Shown: piece after piece, positions 44,396 to 53,907 of the stretch
How the letters are laid out: each line of letters begins with the position of its first letter
Position numbering within the stretch: the first letter of the stretch is position 1
From: Rhizobium sp. JAB6
Lineage (GTDB): Bacteria; Pseudomonadota; Alphaproteobacteria; Rhizobiales; Rhizobiaceae
Direction: 5' to 3'
Assembly: GCF_003024605.1 (NCBI RefSeq)
Contig: NZ_PYJQ01000001.1
Coordinates: 26,001-90,000 of the forward strand
Length of the DNA stretch: 64,000 nt
Program-made: the position numbers and the translations under genes
Notes under the pieces: model-generated
Databases searched by the model: none
The model's input: only the letters and a program-made list of their open reading frames with translations
What the model was told of the DNA's origin: nothing

Positions 44396-45523
44396 CTAGG
44401 ATTTCGTAATGCCGCCATGCGCCACGGTAAAGAATTGCGCCCGCTCGCCAAGGGCCGAGAACATGGATTTATCCGTGCCGGTCATGAAGGCCTGCCCACC
44501 GAGTCCGTCAATGAGATCGAAGAGGGCTGCACGCCGTCCCTCGTCGAGATGCGCGGCGATTTCGTCAAGCAGGAGGATCGGCGCATAGCCCGTCAGGTTG
44601 CCGACAAGGCGTGCATGGGCAAGGATGAGCCCGACGAGCAAAGCTTTCTGCTCGCCGGTGGAGCAGCGCTCCGCCTCCATGTCCTTCTCGCGATGCCGCA
44701 CCAGAAGATCGGCTCGGTGCGGTCCGTCCAGCGTCCGACCGGCAGCCGCGTCACGGTAACGCCCCTCGCGCAACATATCGGCATAGGCATCTTCCAGATC
44801 GACGGCCGGGCGATCGAACTGCCCCTCAAGGAAGCCGGAAAGCTCGAGCGCCGCCGAGGGGAAGGGCGTCCCCTCGCGCGTTTCGGCGATCAGCCGCGAG
44901 AGAAGGCCGAGCATTTCCTGCCGCGCGATCGCCATGGCGATGCCGAGGCTCGCCATCTGCTCTTCGATGCCGCCGAGCCAGGATGGATCGAACCGGCTTT
45001 CGGACAAAAGCTTGTTGCGGCTGCGCATGGCGCGCTCGAAATCGCTGGCGCGGCGGCCATGAGCGGGATCGAGCGATAGGACCAGCCGATCCAGGAAGCG
45101 GCGACGCTCGGAGGAGCCGCCGGTGAAGAGACCGTCCATCGCCGGCGTCAGCCAGAGGACGCGCAGATGATCGGTCAGTTCGTCGACCGTCTTGGCTGGC
45201 GTACCGTTGATTCGCAGCCTGCGAGCGGTCGATTCGTCCACCGTGTCGATGCCGGTGCCGATTTCGACGCCGCCGTCCATGCCTTCGAGCTCGGCGAAGA
45301 TCGAAAATCCTCCGGGCGCATTGACCCGAGTGACATCGGCATAGGCAGCGCGGCGCAGGCCGCGGCCGGGCGAAAGCAGCGAAACCGCCTCCATGAGGTT
45401 GGTCTTGCCCGCGCCGTTGTCGCCGGTCAGCACCACGTGCCGCTCGTCAAGCGCCAGCGCCGCCGCCGCATAGTTGCGGAAGTCGGTGAGCTTGAGGCGC
45501 GAGATGGAAACCTTGTTCGGCAT
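44396..45523 (-). CDS. recF: DNA replication and repair protein RecF
   Basis: RecF (375 aa) is the ABC-type ATPase that directs RecOR-mediated RecA loading at gaps. Walker A GDNGAGKT lies at residues 34-41, the ABC signature in CSTGEQKALLVGLI near 290 and Walker B in ILLLDEIAAHLDEGRR. An arm region lies between. recF is not beside dnaN here, which is usual in rhizobia. The start ATG is followed by PNKVSISRLKLTDFRNY, a typical RecF N-terminus. The next gene upstream is divergent. Confidence 0.96.
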   Translation of the reverse strand: MPNKVSISRLKLTDFRNYAAAALALDERHVVLTGDNGAGKTNLMEAVSLLSPGRGLRRAAYADVTRVNAPGGFSIFAELEGMDGGVEIGTGIDTVDESTARRLRINGTPAKTVDELTDHLRVLWLTPAMDGLFTGGSSERRRFLDRLVLSLDPAHGRRASDFERAMRSRNKLLSESRFDPSWLGGIEEQMASLGIAMAIARQEMLGLLSRLIAETREGTPFPSAALELSGFLEGQFDRPAVDLEDAYADMLREGRYRDAAAGRTLDGPHRADLLVRHREKDMEAERCSTGEQKALLVGLILAHARLVGNLTGYAPILLLDEIAAHLDEGRRAALFDLIDGLGGQAFMTGTDKSMFSALGERAQFFTVAHGGITKS

Positions 45524-45704
45524 GGGTCCTTGGGAATCTCAGTCAGTGGCCGAGGGGTATGCCGAACACCGCGCAAGTGCAAGGTTTTTGCCGCTTTTCT
45601 CCGTTTTCGACGAAAGCGTGATGGCTGCAATCGGGCTCTGGCACTCACGGACCACGCTCCCTATATCGCCATGCTCCGGGAAGTTTAGGATTAAAGGGCA
45701 TCAA

Positions 45705-46508
45705 TTGAAATTTGCAAAGACGATCCTCCCGCATACGCACGGCAATTGGACACGCGTGAAGGCCGGCGAATCGGGTGATCTTGTCTATCGACGTGAGGAC
45801 GGTCTCGCCTATGCGAAAATTGCATCGTCAGTCCGGTCGGCCGATCTTGCCGGCGAGCGCGATCGGTTGCTTTGGCTGCACGGCAAGGGTATCGGCGTGC
45901 CTGAAGTCATTGACTGGCGCGAGGCGGAGGAAGGCGCATGCCTGATCATGACTGCAATTCCCGGCGTACCGGCGGTCGATCTGGATGGAGATACGCTGCT
46001 GAAGGCCTGGCCATCGATGACGCGGCAATTGAAATCTCTTCACGAGCTACCGATCGATCGATGCCCCTTCGATCGCGGCCTGTCGCTGATGTTCGCAAAG
46101 GCAGCGGATGTGGTCTCGCGCGATGCTGTGAACCAGGATTTCCTGCCGCCGGAAGATCACAAAAGGCCAGCCCGCGAACTGCTTGATCGCGTCGAGCGCG
46201 ATCTGCCGCTTCGGTTCGATCAGGAGGTCACCGATAGGGTTCTCTGTCATGGCGATGCCTGCATGCCGAACTTCATGGTCGATCCGCATAGCCTGCAATG
46301 CACTGGCTTGATCGATCTCGGTCGGGCAGGGAAGGCGGATCGCTATGTCGATCTCTCGCTGATGATTGCCAACTCCGAGGAGAGCTGGGCGACGCCCGAA
46401 CAAGGCGAACGAGCCTTTTCGATCCTCTTCGAAACCCTGGAAATCGCCGAACCGGATCGCGAACGTCTCGCCTTCTATCTCCGGCTCGATCCCCTGACCT
46501 GGGGCTGA
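45705..46508 (+). CDS. APH(3'')-like aminoglycoside O-phosphotransferase (StrA-like)
   Basis: A 267-aa APH-fold kinase. HGDACMPNF (Asp184, Asn189) and IDLGR (Asp204) are the catalytic and metal motifs. The N-terminal GESGDLVYRREDG, LAGERDRLLWLHGKG and ITAIPGVPA-like (here MTAIPGVPA) elements, and the C-terminal ERLAFYLRLDPLTWG, match my recollection of APH(3'')-Ib (StrA), also 267 aa. StrA phosphorylates streptomycin at the 3'' hydroxyl. The frame opens further upstream, but TTG 45705 has AAAGGG with 6-nt spacing and gives the family length. No transposon signs flank it, so it looks chromosomal. Confidence 0.88.
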   Translation: MKFAKTILPHTHGNWTRVKAGESGDLVYRREDGLAYAKIASSVRSADLAGERDRLLWLHGKGIGVPEVIDWREAEEGACLIMTAIPGVPAVDLDGDTLLKAWPSMTRQLKSLHELPIDRCPFDRGLSLMFAKAADVVSRDAVNQDFLPPEDHKRPARELLDRVERDLPLRFDQEVTDRVLCHGDACMPNFMVDPHSLQCTGLIDLGRAGKADRYVDLSLMIANSEESWATPEQGERAFSILFETLEIAEPDRERLAFYLRLDPLTWG

Positions 46509-46546
46509 TTCGCGGGTGACCGGTGATTCGCCTGCGAAAACAAAAA

Positions 46547-46571
46547 ATCCGACCGAATCATCGGCCGGATT
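46547..46571. terminator. Bidirectional terminator between aph and dnaJ
   Basis: AATCCGACCGA (46547-46557) pairs with TCGGCCGGATT (46561-46571) with one mismatch, with an A-run on one side. It serves dnaJ on the minus strand and the aph gene on the plus strand. Confidence 0.75.
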
Positions 46572-46598
46572 CATGTGAAACATCGTTGGCTTCGCCAA

Positions 46599-47744
46599 TC
46601 AGTCGCTGAACGTATCGAAGAAATCCTTCATGCGGGCAAAGAAGCCGGTCGATTCCGGATTATTGTCCTTCGAAGAGATCTGCTCGAATTCCTGCAGCAG
46701 TTCGCGCTGACGCTTGGTCAGCTTCTGCGGCGTCTCGATCTGGATCTGGATATAGAGATCGCCGACCTGGCTGGAGCGCAGCACCGGCATGCCCTTGCCC
46801 TTCAGGCGGAACTGTTTGCCGACTTGGGTTCCCTCGGGAACGCTGACGCGCGATTTGGTGCCGTCGAGCGTCGCCACATCGAATGTGCCGCCGAGCGCTG
46901 CCGTCGTCATCGAGATTGGCACCGCACAATAGAGGTCGGCGCCGTCCCGCTGGAAGAACTCATGCGGTTTGACGGAGAGGAAGATATAGAGATCGCCCGA
47001 GGGGCCGCCGCGAAGGCCTGCTTCGCCTTCGCCCTGCAGACGAATGCGCGTGCCGTCTTCGATGCCGGACGGAATGTTGACGGAGAGCGAACGCTCTTCC
47101 GTCACCCGGCCCTGGCCATGACACTTGGTGCACGGGTCGGGAATGATCTGGCCGCGGCCATGGCAGGTCGGGCAGGTGCGCTCGACGGAGAAGAAGCCCT
47201 GCGCGGCGCGGACGCGGCCTGAACCCTGGCAGGTGCCGCAGGTCTTCGGCTGTGTACCGGGCTTGGCGCCCGAGCCGGAACAGACGTCGCAGGTGATCGA
47301 GGTCGGAACGCGAATCTGCGCGGTCTTGCCGCTGAAGGCTTCCTCCAGCGAGATTTCCATATTGTAGCGAAGATCGGCGCCCCGTTCGCGGCCGCCGGAC
47401 GAGCGACCGCGCGAGCGTCCGCCACCCATCATCTCGCCGAAAATATCCTCGAAAATATCGGAGAAGCCGCCGCCGCCAAACCCGGCGCCGAAGCCGCCAC
47501 CGCCGCCCATGCCGCCATGCTCGAAAGCGGCATGGCCGTAGCGGTCATAGGCTGCGCGCTTTTGCGGGTCCTTGAGCGTTTCGTAGGCCTCATTGATTTC
47601 CTTGAACTTCCGCTCGGCATTGCTGTCGTCCGGATTCTTGTCCGGATGATATTGCATTGCCAGCTTGCGAAAGGCGCTTTTCAGCTCTTTCTCGTCCGCC
47701 GTCCTGGAGACGCCCAACGTCTCGTAAAAATCCGCTTTTGCCAT
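46599..47744 (-). CDS. dnaJ: Chaperone protein DnaJ
   Basis: DnaJ (381 aa) delivers unfolded proteins to DnaK and stimulates its ATPase. The J domain (1-70) has the HPD motif in [10 protein letters not shown] Gly/Phe-rich linker (about 75-115) precedes four CxxCxGxG zinc repeats ([32 protein letters not shown]) at about 150-215. The C-terminal substrate and dimer domains complete a standard type I DnaJ. It lies 86 bp after dnaK in the same operon. Confidence 0.97.
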   Translation of the reverse strand: MAKADFYETLGVSRTADEKELKSAFRKLAMQYHPDKNPDDSNAERKFKEINEAYETLKDPQKRAAYDRYGHAAFEHGGMGGGGGFGAGFGGGGFSDIFEDIFGEMMGGGRSRGRSSGGRERGADLRYNMEISLEEAFSGKTAQIRVPTSITCDVCSGSGAKPGTQPKTCGTCQGSGRVRAAQGFFSVERTCPTCHGRGQIIPDPCTKCHGQGRVTEERSLSVNIPSGIEDGTRIRLQGEGEAGLRGGPSGDLYIFLSVKPHEFFQRDGADLYCAVPISMTTAALGGTFDVATLDGTKSRVSVPEGTQVGKQFRLKGKGMPVLRSSQVGDLYIQIQIETPQKLTKRQRELLQEFEQISSKDNNPESTGFFARMKDFFDTFSD

Positions 47745-47760
47745 ATTAAGGATTAGAACC

Positions 47761-47796
47761 CCGGAAATGGATTTCCGGCTGCCTGAAGGCAGCCGG
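47761..47796 (-). other. Overlapping hairpins in the dnaK-dnaJ gap
   Basis: CCGGAAAT/ATTTCCGG (47761-47778) and CCGGCTGCC/GGCAGCCGG (47775/76-47796) share the CCGG at 47775-47778, so the two stems compete. They sit between dnaK and dnaJ and may set the ratio of the two proteins or stabilise the dnaK end. Confidence 0.55.
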
Positions 47797-47830
47797 ATCT
47801 AAGTTTCCTCGAGAACCTTTCGGTTCGCGC

Positions 47831-49750
47831 TTATGCAGACCGCTTGTGGTCGCCTTCGTCCTTGATTTCCTCGTAGTCGGCATCGACGACATCATCCTTG
47901 CCGCCTGCTGCCGAGGCATCGCCCGAAGCCGCTTCCGCCTGTTGCGATTCATAGATCGCCTGGCCGAGCTTCATGGAAACTTCCATGAGCGTCTGGGTCT
48001 TGGCCTTGATGTCTTCGGCATCCGGCTCGGAAGCTTCGGTTGCCGCCTTCAGCGCTGCGATCGCGTCGGAAATCGCGGTGCGATCGGCTTCGCTGACCTT
48101 GTCGCCGTAATCCTTCAGCGACTTCTCGCTCGAGTGGATCAGGCTTTCGGCCTGGTTCTTGGCTTCGACACCTTCGCGGCGCTTCTTGTCTTCAGCAGCG
48201 TGGGCTTCGGCATCCTTGACCATCTTTTCGATGTCGGCATCGGAAAGACCGCCGGAAGCCTGGATGCGGATCTGCTGTTCCTTGCCCGTGCCCTTGTCCT
48301 TGGCCGAAACCTGGACGATGCCGTTGGCGTCGATATCGAAGGTGACTTCGATCTGCGGAACACCGCGCGGAGCCGGCGGCAGGCCGACGAGGTCGAACTG
48401 GCCGAGCAGCTTGTTGTCGGCAGCCATTTCACGCTCGCCCTGCGAAACGCGGATGGTCACGGCCGACTGGTTGTCTTCGGCGGTAGAGAATGTCTGCGAC
48501 TTCTTCGTCGGGATCGTCGTGTTGCGCTCGATCAGACGGGTGAAGACGCCGCCGAGCGTTTCGATGCCGAGAGACAGCGGGGTCACATCGAGCAGCAGGA
48601 CGTCCTTGACGTCGCCCTGCAGAACGCCGGCCTGGATGGCGGCGCCGAGAGCGACGACTTCATCCGGGTTGACGCCCTTGTGCGGCTCCTTGCCGAACAG
48701 CTGCTTGACGACTTCCTGTACCTTCGGCATGCGGCTCATGCCGCCGACGAGAACGACTTCGTCGATTTCAGCGGCGGTGACGCCGGCATCCTTGAGCGCC
48801 GCCTTGCACGGAGCGATGGTGCGCTGGACGAGATCGTCGACCAGGCTTTCCAGCTTGGCGCGGGTCAGCTTCAGCATCAGGTGCTTCGGACCGGTAGCGT
48901 CTGCCGTGATGAAGGGCAGGTTGATTTCGGTCTGCTGCGAGGAGGACAGTTCGATCTTGGCCTTTTCGGCAGCTTCCTTGAGGCGCTGCAGAGCGAGCTT
49001 GTCGCCCTTGAGGTCGATGCCGTTATCCTTCTTGAACTCGGCAACGAGGTATTCGACAAGACGCATGTCGAAGTCTTCACCGCCGAGGAAGGTGTCGCCG
49101 TTGGTCGACTTCACTTCGAAGACGCCGTCGCCGATTTCGAGGATGGAGATATCGAAGGTACCGCCGCCAAGGTCGTAAACGGCGATGGTCTTGCCGTCCT
49201 TCTTGTCGAGGCCGTAAGCAAGGGCCGCAGCCGTCGGCTCGTTGATGATACGCAGAACTTCAAGACCGGCGATCTTGCCGGCATCCTTGGTTGCCTGGCG
49301 CTGCGCGTCGTTGAAGTATGCGGGAACGGTGATAACAGCCTTGTCGACCTTTTCGCCGAGATAGGATTCGGCGGTTTCCTTCATCTTCTGAAGGATCATT
49401 GCGGAAATCTGGGCGGGCGAATAGCCCTTGCCGTTGGCTTCGACCCAGGCGTCGCCATTGTCGCCCCGAACGATGTTGAAGGGAACAAGGTGCTTGTCCT
49501 TCTCGACGGTCGGATCTTCGTAGCGGCGGCCGATCAGGCGCTTGACAGCGAAGAGGGTATTTGTGGGGTTGGTGACAGCCTGGCGCTTGGCCGGCTGGCC
49601 GACGAGACGTTCACCATCGTCGGTGAAGGCAACCATGGAGGGGGTGGTCCGGGCGCCTTCGGCATTTTCGATCACTTTCGCGTCCTTACCGTCCATGACG
49701 GCGACGCAGGAATTTGTCGTTCCAAGGTCGATACCAATTACTTTTGCCAT
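47831..49750 (-). CDS. dnaK: Chaperone protein DnaK (Hsp70)
   Basis: DnaK (639 aa) is the Hsp70 ATPase. The nucleotide domain (1-385) starts [16 protein letters not shown] and contains the phosphate loop [14 protein letters not shown] and [13 protein letters not shown]. The substrate-binding beta domain follows, and the C-terminal lid ends in an acidic tail with [14 protein letters not shown] 49750 has GGAGAG upstream; the longer frame to 49795 is leader. A candidate RpoH promoter lies about 110 bp upstream. dnaJ follows after a hairpin gap. Confidence 0.98.
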   Translation of the reverse strand: MAKVIGIDLGTTNSCVAVMDGKDAKVIENAEGARTTPSMVAFTDDGERLVGQPAKRQAVTNPTNTLFAVKRLIGRRYEDPTVEKDKHLVPFNIVRGDNGDAWVEANGKGYSPAQISAMILQKMKETAESYLGEKVDKAVITVPAYFNDAQRQATKDAGKIAGLEVLRIINEPTAAALAYGLDKKDGKTIAVYDLGGGTFDISILEIGDGVFEVKSTNGDTFLGGEDFDMRLVEYLVAEFKKDNGIDLKGDKLALQRLKEAAEKAKIELSSSQQTEINLPFITADATGPKHLMLKLTRAKLESLVDDLVQRTIAPCKAALKDAGVTAAEIDEVVLVGGMSRMPKVQEVVKQLFGKEPHKGVNPDEVVALGAAIQAGVLQGDVKDVLLLDVTPLSLGIETLGGVFTRLIERNTTIPTKKSQTFSTAEDNQSAVTIRVSQGEREMAADNKLLGQFDLVGLPPAPRGVPQIEVTFDIDANGIVQVSAKDKGTGKEQQIRIQASGGLSDADIEKMVKDAEAHAAEDKKRREGVEAKNQAESLIHSSEKSLKDYGDKVSEADRTAISDAIAALKAATEASEPDAEDIKAKTQTLMEVSMKLGQAIYESQQAEAASGDASAAGGKDDVVDADYEEIKDEGDHKRSA

Positions 49751-50154
49751 GTCATTCTCTCCTTGAAGCAAGCTATCGGAACCCCTGTCAGGCATTCCAT
49801 TGACAGCCCCTTACGGGATGGTCTTGAGGATTGCGCAGCCATGACTGCGGTGATGCCGCGTATATAAGTAGCGGTTTTACTGACTGCAAGGCAGGAAATG
49901 GCCTGAAATCCAGCAAAACAAATGGTTTGTCGCCCAAATTCCGCACGGCCCCTTATGCGCCAGGGGCCGGCGGATTTGACGCGACCGCGTATCAGAGCAG
50001 CCTTGCCGCGGCCATGCAAGCGTCTCCTGCATAATTCCTTAAATCGGGGACCGATTCAGGGATAAAATCATGCAGCAGATCTGAACGTCCTAACCCGCCT
50101 TATATGGCGCGCAGCGTTGTGGGCCAAAATCGCGATTTCATCGGCCCGCAATAT
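49751..50154. other. dnaK leader region and PBP gene 3' gap
   Basis: This 404-bp stretch holds the dnaK leader and candidate heat-shock promoter (49862-49890). The rest (49900-50154) shows no gene; it contains small dyads such as GGCCCCTTATGCGCCAGGGGCC near 49948-49969. Confidence 0.5.
49862..49890 (-). promoter_or_regulatory. Candidate RpoH (sigma-32) promoter of dnaK
   Basis: On the minus strand CTTG (49890-49887) is followed after 18 bp by CTTATAT (49868-49862), matching the alphaproteobacterial heat-shock pattern CTTG-N17/18-CYTATNT. It lies 110-140 bp upstream of the dnaK start. Confidence 0.65.
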
Positions 50155-52548
50155 TTATCGGCCCAGGATGACGTCGAGCAGCGACGAGCGGTGCGGGCGT
50201 GCGGTGGCGACCGGCGCGCCGCCATCTCCGACATCGGCGGGCGGTATATCGCTGTCATACCGGTCGGAACTGTAGGGATTGGGGTCGTCGGCCAGATTCG
50301 CCGGCGGCAGGTCCTGCGGGTCGTCGTTTGCGGAGACCTGGTTGACGATCTGCGGCTGGATCGGCTGTTGCGATGGCCTTTGCTGCAAGGTCGGCTGCTG
50401 AATCGGCTGCCCGCCATCGGCCACACCGGAGATAATATTGCCGATGGTGGTCGGCTGGTCGCTGCTCGGCCCCGTCTGCGCCATCGGCAGGCCGTTGTCG
50501 ATGATCTGGCCGCCGCCGAAGATCGGTGTCGGCGTTATGCCCTTGTGGGCGGCAACCATGAATTCCTTCCATGCCTTGGCCGGCAGGCCGCCGCCGGTCA
50601 CCTTGCGCATCGACTTGCCGTCGTCATTGCCGAACCAGACGCCTGTTGTCAGATGGCTGGTGAAGCCGACGAATAGCGCATCGCGGAAGGATTGCGTCGT
50701 GCCCGACTTGCCGGCGGCCTGCCAGCCGGGAATGCGCGCCGCCTTGCCGGTGCCGTTGGCGATGACGCCGGCCATCATGGCGTTCATATTCGCGACGATG
50801 TCCGGGTTGAGCACGCGCTCAGGATTGTCGGTATTGGCCTGGTAGAGCACCTTGCCGGATGCGGTCGTTACCTTGGTGATGACATGCGGCGCCACCTTGA
50901 AGCCGCCGTTCATGAAGGTGGCATAGGCGGAGGTGAGCTCCAGCAGCGACACCTCGGAGGTGCCTAACGCGATCGAGGCATTGGCCTGCAGGTCCGATTC
51001 GATGCCGAGTCTGCGGGCGACCTTGATGACCTGATCCGGTCCGACTTCGGCGACGAGCTCGGCGGCAACCGTGTTCAGCGATTTCGCGACGGCGGTGGCA
51101 AGCGTCACGGGGCCGCTGTAGCGCTGCTCGTAGTTCTCAGGGGCCCAATTGCCGATCTTGACCGGCATGTCGTTGCGGATCGAGTTGGGCGTCAGGCCCA
51201 TTTCGAGTGCCGCGGTGTAGACGAATGGCTTGAAGGCGGATCCGGGCTGACGCTTGGCGGTGACTGCGCGGTTGAACTGGCTCTGTGCATAGTCGCGGCC
51301 GCCGACCAGCGCGCGGATGGCGCCCGTTGCATCGACGGAAACGAGCGAGGCCTGCGATGCGTTGAGCTTTTTGCCTTCCTTTTCGAGCACGTCGCTCAGC
51401 GCTTTCTCCGCCTTCTCCTCCAGCGACATGTCGAGCGTGGTGTCGACGATCAGGTCTTCCTTGACATCGCCGCCGATCAGCTTCGGTAGCTGATCCATGA
51501 CCATGTCGGCGACATAGTTCTCTGCGCCGCTCCAATAGCTCTTCGACCGGGTCGGCGGCTGCGCCATCGCCGTCTTGATGTCGGATTCGCTGATGAAGCC
51601 CTGTTCGTGCATCGCCTGCAGCACCAGCTGGGCACGCGCCTCGGCGGCGGCAGGATCGCGGGCTGGCGACAGCCTTGAGGGCGCCTTGACGAGGCCGGCG
51701 AGCATCGCCGCCTCGCCGAGATTGACGTCCTTGGCCGACTTGTTGAAATAACGCCGCGAGGCGGCCTCGACGCCATAGGCGTTGGAGCCGAAATAGACGC
51801 GGTTCAGGTACATCGTCAGGATCTGGTCCTTGGTGTACTTGTGCTCCAGCCACAGCGCCAGCAGCACTTCCTGCACCTTGCGCTCCAGCGTGCGGTCCGG
51901 CGACAGGAAAAGGTTCTTGGCAAGCTGCTGCGTCAGCGTCGAGCCGCCCTGGACGGCGTGTCCGGTCACCACGTTCGTTACGACGGCGCGGGCAAGGCCG
52001 ATCGGATCGAAGCCGAAATGCGAGTAGAAGCGCCGATCTTCGATCGCGACGATGGCCTCGGGAATATAGGGTGACATCTCGCTCAGCGATACGGCTTCGC
52101 CGCCCGTGGTGCCGCGATTGGCGATCAGGGTTCCATCGAGACCGTTGATCTTGACGTTCGGGGGCCGGTCGGGAATGGACCATGTGCTCGCACTCGGCAT
52201 GCGCGAGCCGTAATAGGCGACAAGTCCGGCAAGACCGATACCGGCCCAGAGGCAGAGCACGAGGCTCCAATAGATCGTTGAACGGATGAAACCGAAGAAG
52301 CCGCGTCGCGGCCGCGCGCGCCGGGCCGGCTTGCGGCGGCTCCGGGTGCGGCGAGGCTTTTCGACCACGGGTTCTTCCTCGTCGTCCTCGTCCTCTTCGT
52401 CGTCGGGTTCCGGCTCCCGATAGTATTTCTTCGCAGACCGCCCGCTGCCGACGATGCGTTCGCCCGCGTTGAATCCGTCATCGGTACGTTCCCGGCCGTT
52501 GGAAAAGGATGGTTCTATCCTCTGGCGTGATTTTCTCTTATCTGCCAT
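50155..52548 (-). CDS. Class A penicillin-binding protein 1 (transglycosylase/transpeptidase)
   Basis: A 797-aa bifunctional peptidoglycan synthase. The cytoplasmic N-terminus (1-88) has an acidic patch and a basic Arg/Lys-rich stretch; one membrane helix spans about 92-114. The GT51 glycosyltransferase domain has the catalytic Glu in AIEDRRFYSHFG, then QGGSTLTQQLAKN and KVQEVLLALWLE. The transpeptidase domain has the SxxK serine in QPGSAFKPF, an SLN motif in AKSLNTVA, and the K(S/T)G as AGKSGTTQ. A Gln/Pro-rich low-complexity tail ends the chain. It belongs to the PBP1 group; which paralogue is not certain. Confidence 0.93.
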   Translation of the reverse strand: MADKRKSRQRIEPSFSNGRERTDDGFNAGERIVGSGRSAKKYYREPEPDDEEDEDDEEEPVVEKPRRTRSRRKPARRARPRRGFFGFIRSTIYWSLVLCLWAGIGLAGLVAYYGSRMPSASTWSIPDRPPNVKINGLDGTLIANRGTTGGEAVSLSEMSPYIPEAIVAIEDRRFYSHFGFDPIGLARAVVTNVVTGHAVQGGSTLTQQLAKNLFLSPDRTLERKVQEVLLALWLEHKYTKDQILTMYLNRVYFGSNAYGVEAASRRYFNKSAKDVNLGEAAMLAGLVKAPSRLSPARDPAAAEARAQLVLQAMHEQGFISESDIKTAMAQPPTRSKSYWSGAENYVADMVMDQLPKLIGGDVKEDLIVDTTLDMSLEEKAEKALSDVLEKEGKKLNASQASLVSVDATGAIRALVGGRDYAQSQFNRAVTAKRQPGSAFKPFVYTAALEMGLTPNSIRNDMPVKIGNWAPENYEQRYSGPVTLATAVAKSLNTVAAELVAEVGPDQVIKVARRLGIESDLQANASIALGTSEVSLLELTSAYATFMNGGFKVAPHVITKVTTASGKVLYQANTDNPERVLNPDIVANMNAMMAGVIANGTGKAARIPGWQAAGKSGTTQSFRDALFVGFTSHLTTGVWFGNDDGKSMRKVTGGGLPAKAWKEFMVAAHKGITPTPIFGGGQIIDNGLPMAQTGPSSDQPTTIGNIISGVADGGQPIQQPTLQQRPSQQPIQPQIVNQVSANDDPQDLPPANLADDPNPYSSDRYDSDIPPADVGDGGAPVATARPHRSSLLDVILGR

Positions 52549-52785
52549 TGCCGGCCGGTTGTACCTCGGTGCCCAGTGTTTCCAAGTCTTCTATCAGGCC
52601 GATCGCAGCGGCGGTAGCGATCTTTCCAGTGAGCGATCGAGATAAGGCAATCCGCCTTGGTTCGTGCGCCTCCCGCGAAGACATCAGTCCCGCCTGAACT
52701 GTAAATGCGGCGATTTAAGGAGGGATTAAGAACATTCCGATCCGCAATGGCGGCGAACTCGCCTGCGCCCGCCGAGGAGGCATAA

Positions 52786-52810
52786 GGAACTTTTCACTAC
52801 CCTGAGCATT
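52786..52810 (+). promoter_or_regulatory. Candidate EcfG-type general stress promoter
   Basis: GGAAC (52786-52790) is followed after 16 bp by CATT (52807-52810), close to the alphaproteobacterial EcfG/RpoE2 pattern GGAAC-N16/17-CGTT with one mismatch. It lies 31 bp upstream of the next small gene. Confidence 0.45.
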
Positions 52811-52841
52811 ATCCCCTCATAAAAACAAAGAGGGTGAGCCC

Positions 52842-53030
52842 ATGACTTCATTGCTGAAGATAGAGAAAGGTGAAGAGAGCAAGTTACGCGAGGTCTGGAG
52901 CGTTGAGGATTTTGTCCGGCGCCACCGGATATGCAAGGAGGAGGAGGCCCGGCTGAAAAAGCTGTTTGGCGATTTTGCAACGAAGCAGGAACTGCTCTCC
53001 AACGCGCAACGGCCGCCCCAATTTCGTTGA
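52842..53030 (+). CDS. Small conserved-type hypothetical protein
   Basis: A 62-aa basic/acidic helical protein, MTSLLKIEKGEESKLREVWS at the N-terminus and EEEARLKKLFGDFATKQELL near the end. I do not recognise its family. Ribosome site GAGGGTGAG precedes the ATG, and an EcfG-like promoter lies just upstream, hinting at stress induction. A second small gene follows in the same direction. The 293-bp gap before it (52549-52841) is shared with the divergent PBP gene. Confidence 0.6.
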   Translation: MTSLLKIEKGEESKLREVWSVEDFVRRHRICKEEEARLKKLFGDFATKQELLSNAQRPPQFR

Positions 53031-53108
53031 AATGAAGTGGTTGGCCAGGCGCGATGTTCATCGTGAGCTGCTGCGGCCGAACGGGGCGCAGTAGAGGAGG
53101 CTAGGCCA

Positions 53109-53231
53109 ATGTGGAAACGTTTCGAACTGTGGCTCGTGGACCAGATCGACCGGATATTCGGCCTTGAGCGGCTTGCCCGCCGTGCCGGCTTCTCTCCGGA
53201 CGAGGCAAGACGGATCGCACGTGAAAAGTAG
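53109..53231 (+). CDS. Forty-residue hypothetical protein
   Basis: A small frame of 40 codons plus stop, beginning MWKRFELWLVDQIDRIFGLE and continuing LARRAGFSPDEARRIAREK. A strong GAGGAGG ribosome site lies 10 bp before the ATG. The pattern (aromatic amphipathic helix, then an Arg-rich segment) suggests a real small protein, perhaps membrane-associated or nucleic-acid binding. It lies 78 bp after the 62-aa gene and could be cotranscribed. The intervening bases contain only a weak 20-codon frame. Confidence 0.5.
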   Translation: MWKRFELWLVDQIDRIFGLERLARRAGFSPDEARRIAREK

Positions 53232-53446
53232 ATCCCCAGCGGCTTGAGGTACGGTACGCGCTGGGTGCCCTCTTTCTAAAGGACGACCGTATTTACCTTC
53301 GGGCCCCCCGAAGAGACCGCGTCGATACTCGGCGCAATAAGCGATCTTCCATATTTTCGAATGGTCTGATCAAGGTTATAGTACCGTCATGTGGCCGCCC
53401 TGGCGGGCGGTTCCAAGCAATTGGTAACGCGTGAGGAGGAGTGTTC

Positions 53447-53689
53447 ATGCGACACATCAAATGGAGCAATCCCATCGAGATCGGATTTGCTCAGGATACG
53501 TTCCAGGTCGTGACAGGTCCTTCCGAGGCCCTCAACTGCATGGCCAATCTATGGCCCGACCGCCGCGGCCCCCTCTATGTAGCGGCAAGAAGTCTATGCC
53601 GCGCGGCCATCGATGGTCGCAAGTCGGCCGAAGAAGCACGCGAGATGTTCATTTCTGCGACACGGGAAGCGCGTCTGAAGATGCATTGA
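53447..53689 (+). CDS. DUF982 family protein
   Basis: An 80-aa protein of the DUF982 family, common in Rhizobiaceae. It contains FQVVTGPSEALNCMANLWPD, then RRGPLYVAARSLCRAAIDGRKSAEEAREMFISA, which covers the family's conserved Trp-containing core. Function unknown. ATG 53447 follows GAGGAGGAG with good spacing; a GTG six bases upstream is the alternative. Nothing recognisable lies in 53232-53440. Confidence 0.85.
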   Translation: MRHIKWSNPIEIGFAQDTFQVVTGPSEALNCMANLWPDRRGPLYVAARSLCRAAIDGRKSAEEAREMFISATREARLKMH

Positions 53690-53843
53690 AGCATCCGGTG
53701 CAATTGCGGCTTAGACGTTCAATTGCGAACCGGCGAGCGCGGTCGTCACCGAGATTTTTGGGCGTGCGCTCTTCCATGAAAGCATCTCCTCAATGCGGCT
53801 CCAGAATGGTGGGCGCATTCTTCCCGGAGGCGACGCGCGTCAC

Positions 53844-53880
53844 AAAAGGCCGGCAACTTTCAAAGCCGCCGGCCTTTTTT
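53844..53880 (+). terminator. Terminator between DUF982 and SH3 genes
   Basis: AAAAGGCCGGC (53844-53854) pairs with GCCGGCCTTTT (53868-53878), with a T-run at 53875-53880. It can serve the plus strand, and the A-run in the arm also allows minus-strand use for the SH3 gene. Confidence 0.8.
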
Positions 53881-53907
53881 ACTTTTGAGACGGCCGCAGG
53901 CCTGCGG

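Noticed and set aside
47846..49867. Long plus-strand frame opposite dnaK
   Set aside because: Same artefact; dnaK is unmistakable on the minus strand.
53032..53094. Twenty-codon plus-strand frame
   Set aside because: Too short, weak start context, and no recognisable sequence.
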